A DNA stretch of 64,000 nt from assembly GCF_900114045.1 (NCBI RefSeq), contig NZ_FORQ01000001.1, positions 620,001 through 684,000 on the forward strand, given 5' to 3'. Below are positions 46,288 through 54,401 of this stretch, in pieces. This DNA is from Kaistella treverensis (GTDB lineage: Bacteria; Bacteroidota; Bacteroidia; Flavobacteriales; Weeksellaceae). Each line of letters starts with the position of its first letter. The first letter of the stretch is position 1. Both the position numbers and the translations under genes were made by a program. Under the pieces are notes generated by a model. That model worked only from the letters and a program-made list of their open reading frames with translations. It was not told the DNA's origin and did not search any database.

Positions 46288-47031
46288 TTAAATTACTTTC
46301 GCTTCTTCGTGAAGTAATCTTACCAGTTCGTCCAGGTTGTCCGCAGAAATCATTTTCACCGCAGCTCTTGCCGGAACTGAATCGTACGAAACCGCTTCAA
46401 CACGAACTTCAGTGCTTACGGGCTCCAAAACCTGCAAAGGTTTGGTTCTTGCCGACATAATTCCGCGCATGTTAGGAATAATCAGGTCTTTTTCATCCAC
46501 CATACCTTTCTGCCCCGCGATAACCGCCGGAAGTTTTACCGAAATGGTTTCTTTACCACCCTCAATCTCACGGATTGCAGTTGCTTCAGCACCGTTAACT
46601 TCTAAACCAACACATGCATTAACAAAAGGCTGATCCAATAACTGCGCAACCATTCCCGGAACTGAACCGCCGTTGTAATCGATGGATTCTTTACCACAAA
46701 GAATAAGGTCATAATTGCCGTCTTTAGCAACACGTGCAATTTCTTTAGCTACAGAAAAACTGTCTTTTGGCTCGGTATTTATGCGGATTGCATCATTCGC
46801 ACCAATTGCCAAAGCCTTTCTGATAACTGCTTCGGTAGAAGCTTCACCAACATTTAAAACCGTTACTGTAGCGCCATTTGCCTGTAATTTAATGGCTTTT
46901 GTAAGCGCAAATTCATCCAACGGATTAATCACCCACTGTATGCCGTTTTTGTCGAAAGCAGTTTTATCTGCTGTAAAATTAATTTTAGACGTAGTATCTG
47001 GAACACTACTGATACAAACTAATATTTTCAT
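46288..47031 (-). CDS. etfB: Electron transfer flavoprotein, beta subunit
   Basis: 247 residues. KILVCISSVPDTTSKI start, NPLDEFALTKAIKL, LILCGKESIDYNGGSVPGMVAQLL and EGGKETISVKLPAVIAGQKGMVDEKDLIIPNMRGIMSARTKPL are the standard ETF-beta segments (AMP-binding). It pairs with etfA. Its promoter carries the TATTATGCATGCATAGTA element also found before the MarR/beta-oxidation operon. Confidence 0.95.
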   Translation of the reverse strand: MKILVCISSVPDTTSKINFTADKTAFDKNGIQWVINPLDEFALTKAIKLQANGATVTVLNVGEASTEAVIRKALAIGANDAIRINTEPKDSFSVAKEIARVAKDGNYDLILCGKESIDYNGGSVPGMVAQLLDQPFVNACVGLEVNGAEATAIREIEGGKETISVKLPAVIAGQKGMVDEKDLIIPNMRGIMSARTKPLQVLEPVSTEVRVEAVSYDSVPARAAVKMISADNLDELVRLLHEEAKVI

Positions 47032-47058
47032 GTGCGAATTATTTTGTTTTAAGTTTTG

Positions 47059-47066
47059 CTAAGATA
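47059..47066 (-). promoter_or_regulatory. -7-like promoter box (TATCTTAG) of etfBA
   Basis: On the minus strand it matches TAnnTTTG in seven of eight positions and equals the TATCTTTG box of the MarR gene but for one base. The leader to the ATG is 27 bases. Confidence 0.5.
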
Positions 47067-47077
47067 AATAAAAAATA

Positions 47078-47095
47078 TATTATGCATGCATAGTA
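47078..47095. promoter_or_regulatory. Palindromic MarR-type operator upstream of etfBA
   Basis: TATTATGCATGCATAGTA with a perfect 12-bp palindromic core TATGCATGCATA (47081-47092). The same 18 bases occur at 58159-58176 and, inverted, at 58243-58260. On the coding strand it lies 11 bases upstream of the -7 box. Confidence 0.8.
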
Positions 47096-47123
47096 CATTT
47101 AATATTTAATATTGATTACATAA

Positions 47124-47828
47124 TTAACTGTTTGGTTTTGAAGGTCTAATTTCAATCTTGCTCGGTAAGGTGCGCGGATTCATTTTTAAAATATCTAAAA
47201 CCAGCTGACCGATGTCTTCAGGCTGAATTTTCCAGCTGTCGGCATCGGATGGGGTATGCCCATTAAAATACGTTGCAACCGAACCCGGCATAATCGTAGA
47301 AACCTTGATATTATATTTTCGAAGATCTATCATCGCAGCTTGTGTAAAACCGACCGCACCAAATTTCGAAGCGTTATAACCGGCACCTTTTTCGAAAAAA
47401 TTTGTGCCTGCAAGGCTGGAAATTGTAATGAAATATCCTTCAGATTTTTTCAGTTCTTCCACCGAAGCTTTCAGCGTGTGGAAAATTCCGTTCAGGTTGG
47501 TGTCTATCATCGCAGACCAATCGTCCAGCGAAAGTTCATCAACCGGTTTGAAAATTCCTACGCCCGCGTTGGCGATCACATAATCGATTCTCCCAAATTT
47601 ATTGACGATCTCCGCAACTGCTTTTTCTTCATCTTCAAAATTTCGAACGTTGGAACTCAAACCAAAAACCGGAGCATCAGCTGATGACAATTCTGCAGCA
47701 ACATTCAGCGCGTCTTCATTATTTCGTGCTGAAATTGCAACAGTTATTCCGTGATCGTGCAGTACCTGCGCAATTCCCAAACCGATTCCTTTTGTTCCAC
47801 CTGTTATATAAGCGACTTTATTTTCCAT
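47124..47828 (-). CDS. Short-chain dehydrogenase/reductase
   Basis: 234 residues. Rossmann start VAYITGGTKGIGLGIAQVL, the NAG motif in VIANAGVGIFKP (near 87), the catalytic Ser in ITISSLAGTNFF and YNASKFG (Tyr/Lys pair near 150). The best guess is a 3-oxoacyl reductase-like or 3-ketoacyl-acting SDR; the substrate is unclear. It precedes etfBA on the same strand, with the MarR-type element between them. Confidence 0.88.
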   Translation of the reverse strand: MENKVAYITGGTKGIGLGIAQVLHDHGITVAISARNNEDALNVAAELSSADAPVFGLSSNVRNFEDEEKAVAEIVNKFGRIDYVIANAGVGIFKPVDELSLDDWSAMIDTNLNGIFHTLKASVEELKKSEGYFITISSLAGTNFFEKGAGYNASKFGAVGFTQAAMIDLRKYNIKVSTIMPGSVATYFNGHTPSDADSWKIQPEDIGQLVLDILKMNPRTLPSKIEIRPSKPNS

Positions 47829-47848
47829 AATATTTTTTTTAAAGTTTG

Positions 47849-47878
47849 AAAATTTGCCCTTTTAACGGCATATTTTTT
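47849..47878. repeat. Member of the intergenic repeat family
   Basis: AAAATTTGCCCTTTTAACGG with a following CATATTTTTT, between the M20 peptidase terminator and the SDR start. It can form a GCC/GGC hairpin. Confidence 0.4.
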
Positions 47879-47901
47879 CATTTTAGTTTAAAGTTAAATT
47901 G

Positions 47902-47932
47902 AAAAAAAACGCCCATTTCAGGCGTTTTTTTT
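47902..47932 (-). terminator. Intrinsic terminator of the M20 peptidase gene
   Basis: AAAAAAAACGCC and GGCGTTTTTTTT make a 12-bp stem with a 7-base loop. The structure is symmetric and could act in both directions. Confidence 0.85.
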
Positions 47933-47936
47933 ATAA

Positions 47937-49319
47937 TTATCCTTTCGCATAATTTTCGAAGAACAGCGGAATGCTTTCAATTCCTTTATAGAAGTTGTAA
48001 AGTCCGTAATGTTCATTTGGCGAATGTATCGCGTCGGAATCTAAACCAAAGCCCATCAATACCGATTTTGAACCTAAAACTTGTTCGAACATGGCGGTAA
48101 TCGGAATACTACCACCGCTACGGTAGGGTAAAACTTCTTTACCAAAAGCAGTTTCCATGGCTTTTTTCGCGGCTGCAAATTCTTTAGTGTCGCTTGGCAA
48201 AACGTATGGCATTCCACCGTGATGCGGTGTAACTTTTACTTTCACGTTGTCTGGCGCAATTTTGTTGAAATAAGCAGTGAATTTTTCGGTGATTTCGTCC
48301 GGAGTTTGATAAGGAACCAAACGCATTGAAATTTTCGCAAATGCTTTGGACGGAATTACAGTTTTGGCGCCTTCACCAATATAACCGCCCCATATTCCGT
48401 TACAGTCTAACGTGGGACGAATCGAGGTTCTTTCTAAAGTGGTAAAACCTGTCTCGCCTTCTACTCCACTTAAACCAATTGATTTTTTAAAGCTTTCCGG
48501 ATTGTCTTTTAGTTTGTTCATTTCCGCGCGCTCGTCCGTAGAAACCTCTTCCACATTATCGTAAAAACCATCGATTTTAATATGACCGTTTTCGTCGATT
48601 AAATTTGCAATCATTCTAGACAACACATGAATTGGGTTCGGAACCGCACCACCATAAAGCCCGGAATGCAGATCGCGGTTCGGACCTTCAACTTCAACTT
48701 CAACATAGCTTAAACCGCGCAAACCTGTGGTAACCGTCGGTTGCTCATTAGAATAAATGTGCGTATCGGAAATTAAAATAACATCACATGATAATTTCTC
48801 TTTATTTTCTTTAACAAAACCTTCAAGATTTTTGGAGCCAACTTCCTCTTCACCTTCGAAAACAAATTTCACGTTACACGGCAAAGTATCGGTTTTCATC
48901 ATCGCTTCAAAAGCTTTAATGTGCATGAAAAACTGGCCTTTGTCATCCGCAGAACCGCGTGCAAAAATAGCGCCTTCAGGGTGAAGTTCGGTTTTTTCAA
49001 TGTAAGGCTCGAAAGGTGGTTTTTTCCAAAGTTCCAGCGGATCCGGCGGCTGCACATCGTAATGGCCGTAAACAAGAACCGTAGGCAAAGATTTATCGGT
49101 GATTTTTGCGCCGTAAACAATCGGGTAACCTATTGTAGGACAAACTTCCACGGCATCGGCACCGGCTTCTTTCAAGAAAGTGGCAACTTCCTCAGCACAT
49201 TTCAGCACTTCATCTTTATAAGCCGGATCGGCGCTGATGGAAGCAATTCGCAATAACTCGAAAAGTTCATCTACATAACGCTGCTTATTTTCCTGAATGT
49301 AATTTAATGTTTCCTGCAT
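47937..49319 (-). CDS. M20/M25/M40 family dipeptidase
   Basis: 460 residues, a di-zinc metallopeptidase. Zinc ligands are visible in VLVYGHYDVQPPDPLELW (near residue 82), the FARGSADDKGQFFMHIKA segment (near 115) and VFEGEEEVGSKNLEGFV (near 150). A dimerisation domain follows, and the last His ligand lies in LDSDAIHSPNEHYGLYNFYKG near 435. The likely role is intracellular dipeptide hydrolysis. Confidence 0.92.
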   Translation of the reverse strand: MQETLNYIQENKQRYVDELFELLRIASISADPAYKDEVLKCAEEVATFLKEAGADAVEVCPTIGYPIVYGAKITDKSLPTVLVYGHYDVQPPDPLELWKKPPFEPYIEKTELHPEGAIFARGSADDKGQFFMHIKAFEAMMKTDTLPCNVKFVFEGEEEVGSKNLEGFVKENKEKLSCDVILISDTHIYSNEQPTVTTGLRGLSYVEVEVEGPNRDLHSGLYGGAVPNPIHVLSRMIANLIDENGHIKIDGFYDNVEEVSTDERAEMNKLKDNPESFKKSIGLSGVEGETGFTTLERTSIRPTLDCNGIWGGYIGEGAKTVIPSKAFAKISMRLVPYQTPDEITEKFTAYFNKIAPDNVKVKVTPHHGGMPYVLPSDTKEFAAAKKAMETAFGKEVLPYRSGGSIPITAMFEQVLGSKSVLMGFGLDSDAIHSPNEHYGLYNFYKGIESIPLFFENYAKG

Positions 49320-49366
49320 TATATTTTTATTAAATTTTTAATGTTTCACGAATCTTGTAAAAATAA

Positions 49367-49395
49367 AAAAAATGTCCTGCAGAAGCAAGACATTT
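49367..49395 (-). terminator. Intrinsic terminator of the lipoprotein gene
   Basis: On the minus strand AAATGTC and GACATTT pair with a 12-base loop, followed by a T-rich tract. Confidence 0.65.
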
Positions 49396-49417
49396 CCTTA
49401 ATATATTCCAATAATGG

Positions 49418-49705
49418 TTATTTCGTTTCTGTAGCAGCAGGTTCTGCGGGCGTTGTCTGCTGTGTGCTGTCTTTTGAGATTTCCACTGCGCCGATAGTCG
49501 CAGTTCGCAAAGAATCACCTGCCGGAAGTTCTGCTGTGGTTTTGGTGCTTTTCACCGCGGTAGATGGCGTATTGGTCACCATATCGTAACCGTAATGCTC
49601 CGTACCTTCCTCCATCTGCAAAATTGCCTTGTTGCCGCCTGGCTGAATTTTCTGGCAACTCATCACCAAACCCGCAATCGCAACGCCTAAAATAACTTTT
49701 TTCAT
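49418..49705 (-). CDS. Small lipoprotein of unknown function
   Basis: 95 residues with a lipoprotein signal (GVAIAGLVMSC, Cys17). The mature part is polar and Thr/Ala/Ser/Glu-rich (TQQTTPAEPAATETK tail), probably disordered. No family recognised. It lies between the M20 peptidase and the THUMP-like methyltransferase, with its own terminator. Confidence 0.7.
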   Translation of the reverse strand: MKKVILGVAIAGLVMSCQKIQPGGNKAILQMEEGTEHYGYDMVTNTPSTAVKSTKTTAELPAGDSLRTATIGAVEISKDSTQQTTPAEPAATETK

Positions 49706-49792
49706 ATCTAATTGATTAAGATGTATCTTTAAAAATTTACTGCTCCAAAAGTATGAAATATTACCATTTTTCCCAAGAAATTTCAGTATTTT

Positions 49793-50941
49793 CTAAATAG
49801 ACTTTAAAATAATTTTATTTTTTTGCGTTTGGGTGAAAATTAAATAGCGGCTGCCGCCATCTTTAATTTTGTATTTCTTTTTAATTTCTTCCGGCGAAAG
49901 CGGGTGATTTTTAGAAATTATATTGAAACTTTCACCTTTTTTTATTTGCTTTGAATCAATGATTTCCACTTCTAAAACTCTTCCCGGAAAATTTTCGATC
50001 AAATTATCTGATGTGTAAAAATGCGTGTTTGGCGCGAGTTTCAGCACATTTAATTTTTCGGAAAAAATATTAAATCCACCCGATTTTAAAACCGCGTTAT
50101 TCGGGATGTATATATATTTTGATGGTTCTGAAAAAGCTGAAACTGCCGATTTTTCTTCGTCATAATTAAATGAAAAATTTGCGTCTTCGCTTTCTAAATT
50201 AGTACAAATTATTTCCGGTGAAACCAAATTTTTTTCCGGCTCCAAAACAACCAAAAGTTCCTTCACTTCATTTCTAACTGCGATAATCTGAATTTCCGAA
50301 ATATTTTTAAGCACTGAAATCAGATAGGAAATATCGATCAACGGGGAAAGTTTCACCAAAATTTTCGGTGCTATTTTGAGCAGATTTTCCTGAATTTCTA
50401 AAAGGTTCGGCGAAAGATCTTCGAGCAGAAATTTTTTGTTTTTCTGCGCATCGCGACGTGCTGGGTCCAGATAAATCAAATCGAATTTCCGCTGATTTTC
50501 CGCTATAAACTGTTCTAAAGAATTATTAAAAAAAACGGCCTTTTTGCCCAGAATTTTCCAATTATGCTTCACGATTTCAAGCAGTCCCGAATTTTGTTCC
50601 ACCAAAATAATTTCATCGAAATGTTGGGAAAGAAAGTAAGCGTCAATTCCAAAACCTGAAGTTAAATCAACAAAGCTTTTCCCGGAAAGATTTTTAGCTT
50701 TAAATTCCGCCGTTGCTTGTGAAGACGCCTGTTCCAAATTTAAGTTCGGTGGAAAAATAACACCTTCTTTGAGCAAAAAATTAAATTTTTTCTGCGCAAC
50801 TTTTTTACCTTTAATCTGCTGCACAATTTCCTGCATCGAAACCTCGGGAAACGGCGATTTTTTCAGCAATAAAGAATGCAAATCGCTGGTGAGATTTGCA
50901 TTGATATAATCCTGTATTTCTTTTTTAAGAATATTTTTCAT
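49793..50941 (-). CDS. THUMP-like domain class I SAM-dependent methyltransferase
   Basis: 382 residues. The SAM motif is FVDLTSGFGIDAYFLSQHFD (near 91) and the active-site-like motif is FDLIYLDPARRD (near 153). The C-terminal THUMP-like domain ends in the Lys/Arg-rich GESFNIISKNHPLSPEEIKKKYKIKDGGSRYLIF. It is probably an RNA methyltransferase; the target is unknown. Its start codon lies only three bases from the left end of the inverted repeat bounding the GxxExxY gene, so the original upstream region has apparently been displaced. Confidence 0.85.
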   Translation of the reverse strand: MKNILKKEIQDYINANLTSDLHSLLLKKSPFPEVSMQEIVQQIKGKKVAQKKFNFLLKEGVIFPPNLNLEQASSQATAEFKAKNLSGKSFVDLTSGFGIDAYFLSQHFDEIILVEQNSGLLEIVKHNWKILGKKAVFFNNSLEQFIAENQRKFDLIYLDPARRDAQKNKKFLLEDLSPNLLEIQENLLKIAPKILVKLSPLIDISYLISVLKNISEIQIIAVRNEVKELLVVLEPEKNLVSPEIICTNLESEDANFSFNYDEEKSAVSAFSEPSKYIYIPNNAVLKSGGFNIFSEKLNVLKLAPNTHFYTSDNLIENFPGRVLEVEIIDSKQIKKGESFNIISKNHPLSPEEIKKKYKIKDGGSRYLIFTQTQKNKIILKSI

Positions 50942-50944
50942 ATT

Positions 50945-50961
50945 GCCACGAATGCACGAAT
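50945..50961. repeat. Left copy of a 17-bp perfect inverted repeat
   Basis: GCCACGAATGCACGAAT. Its exact reverse complement lies at 51477-51493. The pair encloses the GxxExxY gene. Confidence 0.9.
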
Positions 50962-50992
50962 TTTACTTAGTTGAAAATAATGGTCGTAAAAA

Positions 50993-51364
50993 TTATAAGA
51001 CAATCCTTTTATAATTCAGTTTTTCTTCGCCAAAATTTATAATTAATGCTAATTTATTTTCAGAAACCTTCAAATAGTTGATAGCTTGCGCAATGTCAGT
51101 ATCTGCAATTTCTTTTTTGCCTTTGATTTCCAGAATTATTTTGTCATATGCCACAAAGTCGGCATAAAATACGTGCGGCAAAATAATTCCTTTGTACTCA
51201 ATTTCATATTTCACTTCTCTTTCAAACGGAACCTCTGAACGAAGAAATTCGATCTGCATTGCATCTTTATAAACTATTTCAGAAAATCCAAAACCTAAAT
51301 AATTATGGATTTCCATGCAGATTCCAATTATTTTGTAAGATTCTTCCTTGTAAAAAATCCCCAT
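50993..51364 (-). CDS. GxxExxY protein (PD-(D/E)XK nuclease-like)
   Basis: 123 residues. The eponymous motif is present as GFSEIVY (near residues 26-32). The nuclease-like core is visible in HVFYADFVAYDKIILEIKGKKEI (Asp, then Glu-x-Lys, near 60-82) and in AQAINYLKVSENKLALIINFGEEKLNYKRIVL. Its function is not known. The gene is enclosed by a 17-bp perfect inverted repeat that leaves about 31 and 112 bp of flank, and appears to be inserted between mutA and the methyltransferase gene. Confidence 0.88.
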   Translation of the reverse strand: MGIFYKEESYKIIGICMEIHNYLGFGFSEIVYKDAMQIEFLRSEVPFEREVKYEIEYKGIILPHVFYADFVAYDKIILEIKGKKEIADTDIAQAINYLKVSENKLALIINFGEEKLNYKRIVL

Positions 51365-51453
51365 CGAAAAAGTTTTAGATTTTCAACATATAAATTTTAC
51401 CTAATCCAAGAAAAATATGCTTTCAAAGCATTAATTTTAGACTATTCAAAAAG

Positions 51454-51493
51454 AATCGTGCATTGTAGCAAAAAATATTCGTGCATTCGTGGC
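51454..51493. repeat. Right copy of the inverted repeat, with a degenerate direct duplicate
   Basis: ATTCGTGCATTCGTGGC (51477-51493) is the exact reverse complement of 50945-50961. Just before it lies AATCGTGCATTGTAGC (from 51454), a degenerate direct copy about 23 bases away. Confidence 0.85.
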
Positions 51494-51509
51494 GACATTC
51501 TGCTAGAAA

Positions 51510-52673
51510 TTATTCAAACATTTCCGCTAAACGAACCGCCTTAATTTCGGTGTTTGAATACATTTCTTCCGCAGATTTTTTCTTTTCCAGTTTCGGATAC
51601 ATATTCACACCGACGATTTTTATTCTACCCTCTTCCACCCAATTTTGTTCTTTTACCGCGTGTTCGTAAATTGCGTTTTGAAGCGTTCCGCTTTTCAAAA
51701 GTGCGCAATAACCGCCATTTTCTTCCATTTCCAGAAATGCTTGCCACGATTTTGTTGCGAGTTGCTGCGTGACATCTTCCACAAAATAACTGCTGTTTGC
51801 CGCGTCGTCGAAAACATTAATTATGCTTTCATACGCCAAAACGATTTGCTGTTTAAACGAAATTTCCTCGGAAACCGAATCGGACTTTTCAAGCTGATAA
51901 TCGTTGCTGAAAACTGCGTCAGCACCACCGATCATCGCAGCGGAAAGTTCTAAAGTCGAACGTATTAAATTATTTTCCGGATCAGCTTTCGATTTATTTC
52001 GAAGGGAAGTTTCGACAAAAATAAACGGAATTTCTTCTAAATTATACGCTTTGCTAAACTGAAAAAAAAGCAGCTTTAAAGCCCGAATTTTTGCAATTTC
52101 GAAAAAGTAATGGCTGCCGACAGCTACTTTGAAAACTAATTTTGATAGAATTTCTGCACCAAAAATTTCTACCACATCTTTAGCTTTTCCCAAAGCAATT
52201 GAAAGTTGCTGGACTATTGAAGCGCCAGCATTTTGGTGCAGCGAAATATCAATTGCAATATTTCTTTCGAAATTTTTCGCTAAAAGTTCTCTGCCCAATT
52301 GCTCGTTAATTTCACCACTTTCACCGGAAAAAATATCGATCAGCGAAAAATAACGGTTGCTGTCTTCCAGCGAAATATGTTCAGCTAAATCGGCATTATT
52401 TACGAAAATTACTTTTTCGGTTAAATCTTCCACGTTTTCGTCGAGCAGAAAAGCGAAAACATTTTCTTCCGCACTTTCATGATATTTCGAAACTAGATGG
52501 GTCGATTCTTCAACTTTTGGTAAATTCGGTAACGGATTTTCAACCGTGTCGTAATATGGTTTTACGGTAATATTTTCTAGATTGTCTTTGGACAAAACCT
52601 TGTAAATATCGTCGGTTTTTAGCTGCTTTTTAACCAGATTTTCCCAATCCTGCAGCGCTACTTTTTCAAACAT
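51510..52673 (-). CDS. mutA: Methylmalonyl-CoA mutase, small (beta) subunit
   Basis: 387 residues, the non-catalytic, B12-free subunit. WENLVKKQLKTDDIYKVLS start, the SLHQNAGASIVQQLSIALGKAKDVVE segment (near 145-170) and VGSHYFFEIAKIRALKLLFFQFS match the family. The C-terminus ends in KAVRLAEMFE. The large subunit, usually adjacent downstream, is missing; its place is occupied by the GxxExxY element. Homologues isomerise succinyl-CoA and methylmalonyl-CoA. Confidence 0.85.
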   Translation of the reverse strand: MFEKVALQDWENLVKKQLKTDDIYKVLSKDNLENITVKPYYDTVENPLPNLPKVEESTHLVSKYHESAEENVFAFLLDENVEDLTEKVIFVNNADLAEHISLEDSNRYFSLIDIFSGESGEINEQLGRELLAKNFERNIAIDISLHQNAGASIVQQLSIALGKAKDVVEIFGAEILSKLVFKVAVGSHYFFEIAKIRALKLLFFQFSKAYNLEEIPFIFVETSLRNKSKADPENNLIRSTLELSAAMIGGADAVFSNDYQLEKSDSVSEEISFKQQIVLAYESIINVFDDAANSSYFVEDVTQQLATKSWQAFLEMEENGGYCALLKSGTLQNAIYEHAVKEQNWVEEGRIKIVGVNMYPKLEKKKSAEEMYSNTEIKAVRLAEMFE

Positions 52674-52732
52674 ATTTTACTTTATAAATTCACAAAAAAA
52701 CCTTCATTTTGCAGCCAAAAAATTGTTCTAAT

Positions 52733-53083
52733 TTATTTTTTTACGGCATTCGCGCTGTCGACAACCAAAATAAAAATTTCTTCGTTCGGCTTTTTCATGA
52801 AATAATTTTCGCGCGCAAATTTTTCCTTCTCTTCCTTATTATTCATCAGCTTTTTGTAAAAATCGTCGTTTTTTTTGTACTCCGACTGGTAATAAGTGAG
52901 CTGCTCTTCATATTTATTAACCTCGCCATTCAGTTCATTGATAACCAAAAAAGACGTGCTGTCAAAAAACACCATCCAAACCAAGAACAAAAAAATGGTC
53001 ACAAAATATTTATTGATGACAAACTTTTGAAAGAATTTCATACCGGCTGATTTCGGCTTGATTTCTTTAATTAAATCTTCCAT
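52733..53083 (-). CDS. Septum formation initiator, FtsB/DivIC family
   Basis: 116 residues: a short cytoplasmic N-terminus, one membrane segment (YFVTIFLFLVWMVFF, near 26-40) and a coiled coil (NELNGEVNKYEEQLTYYQSEYKK). The region after it, EKFARENYFMKKPNEEIFILV, is the family's conserved C-terminal part. It links the divisome to septal peptidoglycan synthesis. udk is four bases upstream on the same strand. Confidence 0.85.
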   Translation of the reverse strand: MEDLIKEIKPKSAGMKFFQKFVINKYFVTIFLFLVWMVFFDSTSFLVINELNGEVNKYEEQLTYYQSEYKKNDDFYKKLMNNKEEKEKFARENYFMKKPNEEIFILVVDSANAVKK

Positions 53084-53086
53084 TTT

Positions 53087-53704
53087 TTAATGTGTTTTTT
53101 TCAGCGTATTGTTGATGACGGTGGAAAGAAAATCAATAGCTACCGTGTTTTGCTTCATATTCGGCACAATAAGGTCAGCTTCATTTTTCGATGGTTCAAT
53201 AAATTCCTGATGCATCGGTTTCAAAGTCGTCTGATAACGGTGCAGAACTTCCTGCAAATCGCGACCTCTTTCCTGCGTATCCCGACGAATCCTGCGAATA
53301 AGTCGTTCATCAGAATCTGCATGAACGAAAACTTTTAAGTCATATTCTTTTAAAAGATCAGGATTCGTTAAAACCAAAATTCCTTCGACAATCAACACAT
53401 TTCTCGGTTCAATGGAAACATGATCACCGGTTCGCGAATGCGTTACAAAAGAATACAAAGGCTGGTCGATACTTTTGCCCATTTTCAGAGCTTTTACGTG
53501 TTTTATGAGCAATTCGAAATCTATGGATTTCGGATGATCGTAGTTCAGCATTTCCCTTTCGGATAAGGTAAGATGCTGGTTGTCATGGTAATAATTATCC
53601 TGGGAAAGCACGTTTACACCTTCGGTGTTGAGTTGCTGTAAAATTTTGTTGACTACAGTGGTTTTTCCGGAGCCGGTTCCGCCAGCAATTCCTATAACGA
53701 GCAT
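53087..53704 (-). CDS. udk: Uridine kinase
   Basis: 205 residues. The P-loop GIAGGTGSGKTTVVNKI lies at residues 5-21, followed by LSQDNYYHDNQHLT, NYDHPKSIDFELL and the lid region FVHADSDERLIRRIRRDTQERGRD. It phosphorylates uridine and cytidine for pyrimidine salvage. It forms a pair with ftsB/divIC and has a TATATTTG promoter box 13 bases before the start. Confidence 0.95.
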   Translation of the reverse strand: MLVIGIAGGTGSGKTTVVNKILQQLNTEGVNVLSQDNYYHDNQHLTLSEREMLNYDHPKSIDFELLIKHVKALKMGKSIDQPLYSFVTHSRTGDHVSIEPRNVLIVEGILVLTNPDLLKEYDLKVFVHADSDERLIRRIRRDTQERGRDLQEVLHRYQTTLKPMHQEFIEPSKNEADLIVPNMKQNTVAIDFLSTVINNTLKKTH

Positions 53705-53717
53705 AAATTTGTTTTTA

Positions 53718-53725
53718 CAAATATA
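53718..53725 (-). promoter_or_regulatory. -7 promoter box (TATATTTG) of udk
   Basis: It is an exact TAnnTTTG match on the minus strand, 13 bases before the ATG. Confidence 0.55.
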
Positions 53726-53762
53726 GGATTTTGCGCCAAATCTCCGCGGAAATCACCACAAT

Positions 53763-54395
53763 TTACAGCTGATTTATCGGATCTTTTTCGATGTTGAAAA
53801 TGTAATAAATCACCGCCACAACGCGAGCCAAAAATTCCCGTGACTGATTTCTGTAATAACTTTGATTTGCCAAAACGTCCTGCGCATCAAAGCTCAGCGC
53901 ATTCATGCCGTTATTTCTGGCGTAAAACAAAGCGCGCAAATTGTGAAAACCCTGCGATACGATGATGACATTTTTTTCGTGATACACTTCCATGCAGTTT
54001 TTTATGCTTGCCTGGGTTTTAAAACCTTTTGGATCTTCAATAATTATATTTGGCGGGACGCCCTCCTGATAAACAAGGTAATTTTTCATCGCAGCAGGCT
54101 CGTCGTAACCACGGCTTTTTTCGCCGCTAACAATGACTTTCCGGATTTTTCCGTGATGGTATAAAAGCGCCGTAGCGTTCATCCTCGAAGTAAAATACGG
54201 ATTGGAAAGTCCGGAGCGCATTTTTGGTGAAGTTCCCAAAACCAAAGCCGTCTCGCGAGGCGGAATTTTAGAAATCTTGGTATAAGTTCGTCCGTTGGTA
54301 ACCGCGTAAACCCAAATGTTTGCGAGAATCATCAACAAAATTCCAATTTCTACCAAACTGAAAAATGATTTTATTATGTCTAAAATTTTCTTCAA
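53763..54395 (-). CDS. SanA/ElyC/YdcF family (DUF218) membrane-anchored protein
   Basis: 210 residues, with an N-terminal membrane segment (about 12-32). The DUF218 domain has ETALVLGTSP, SGEKSRGYDEPAAMKNYLVYQEGVPPNIIIEDPKGFKTQASIKN and IIVSQGFHNLRALFYARNNGM. SanA-like proteins affect envelope integrity (vancomycin exclusion in E. coli). The biochemical role is not established. Confidence 0.85.
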   Translation of the reverse strand: MKKILDIIKSFFSLVEIGILLMILANIWVYAVTNGRTYTKISKIPPRETALVLGTSPKMRSGLSNPYFTSRMNATALLYHHGKIRKVIVSGEKSRGYDEPAAMKNYLVYQEGVPPNIIIEDPKGFKTQASIKNCMEVYHEKNVIIVSQGFHNLRALFYARNNGMNALSFDAQDVLANQSYYRNQSREFLARVVAVIYYIFNIEKDPINQL

Positions 54396-54401
54396 ACCAC
54401 T

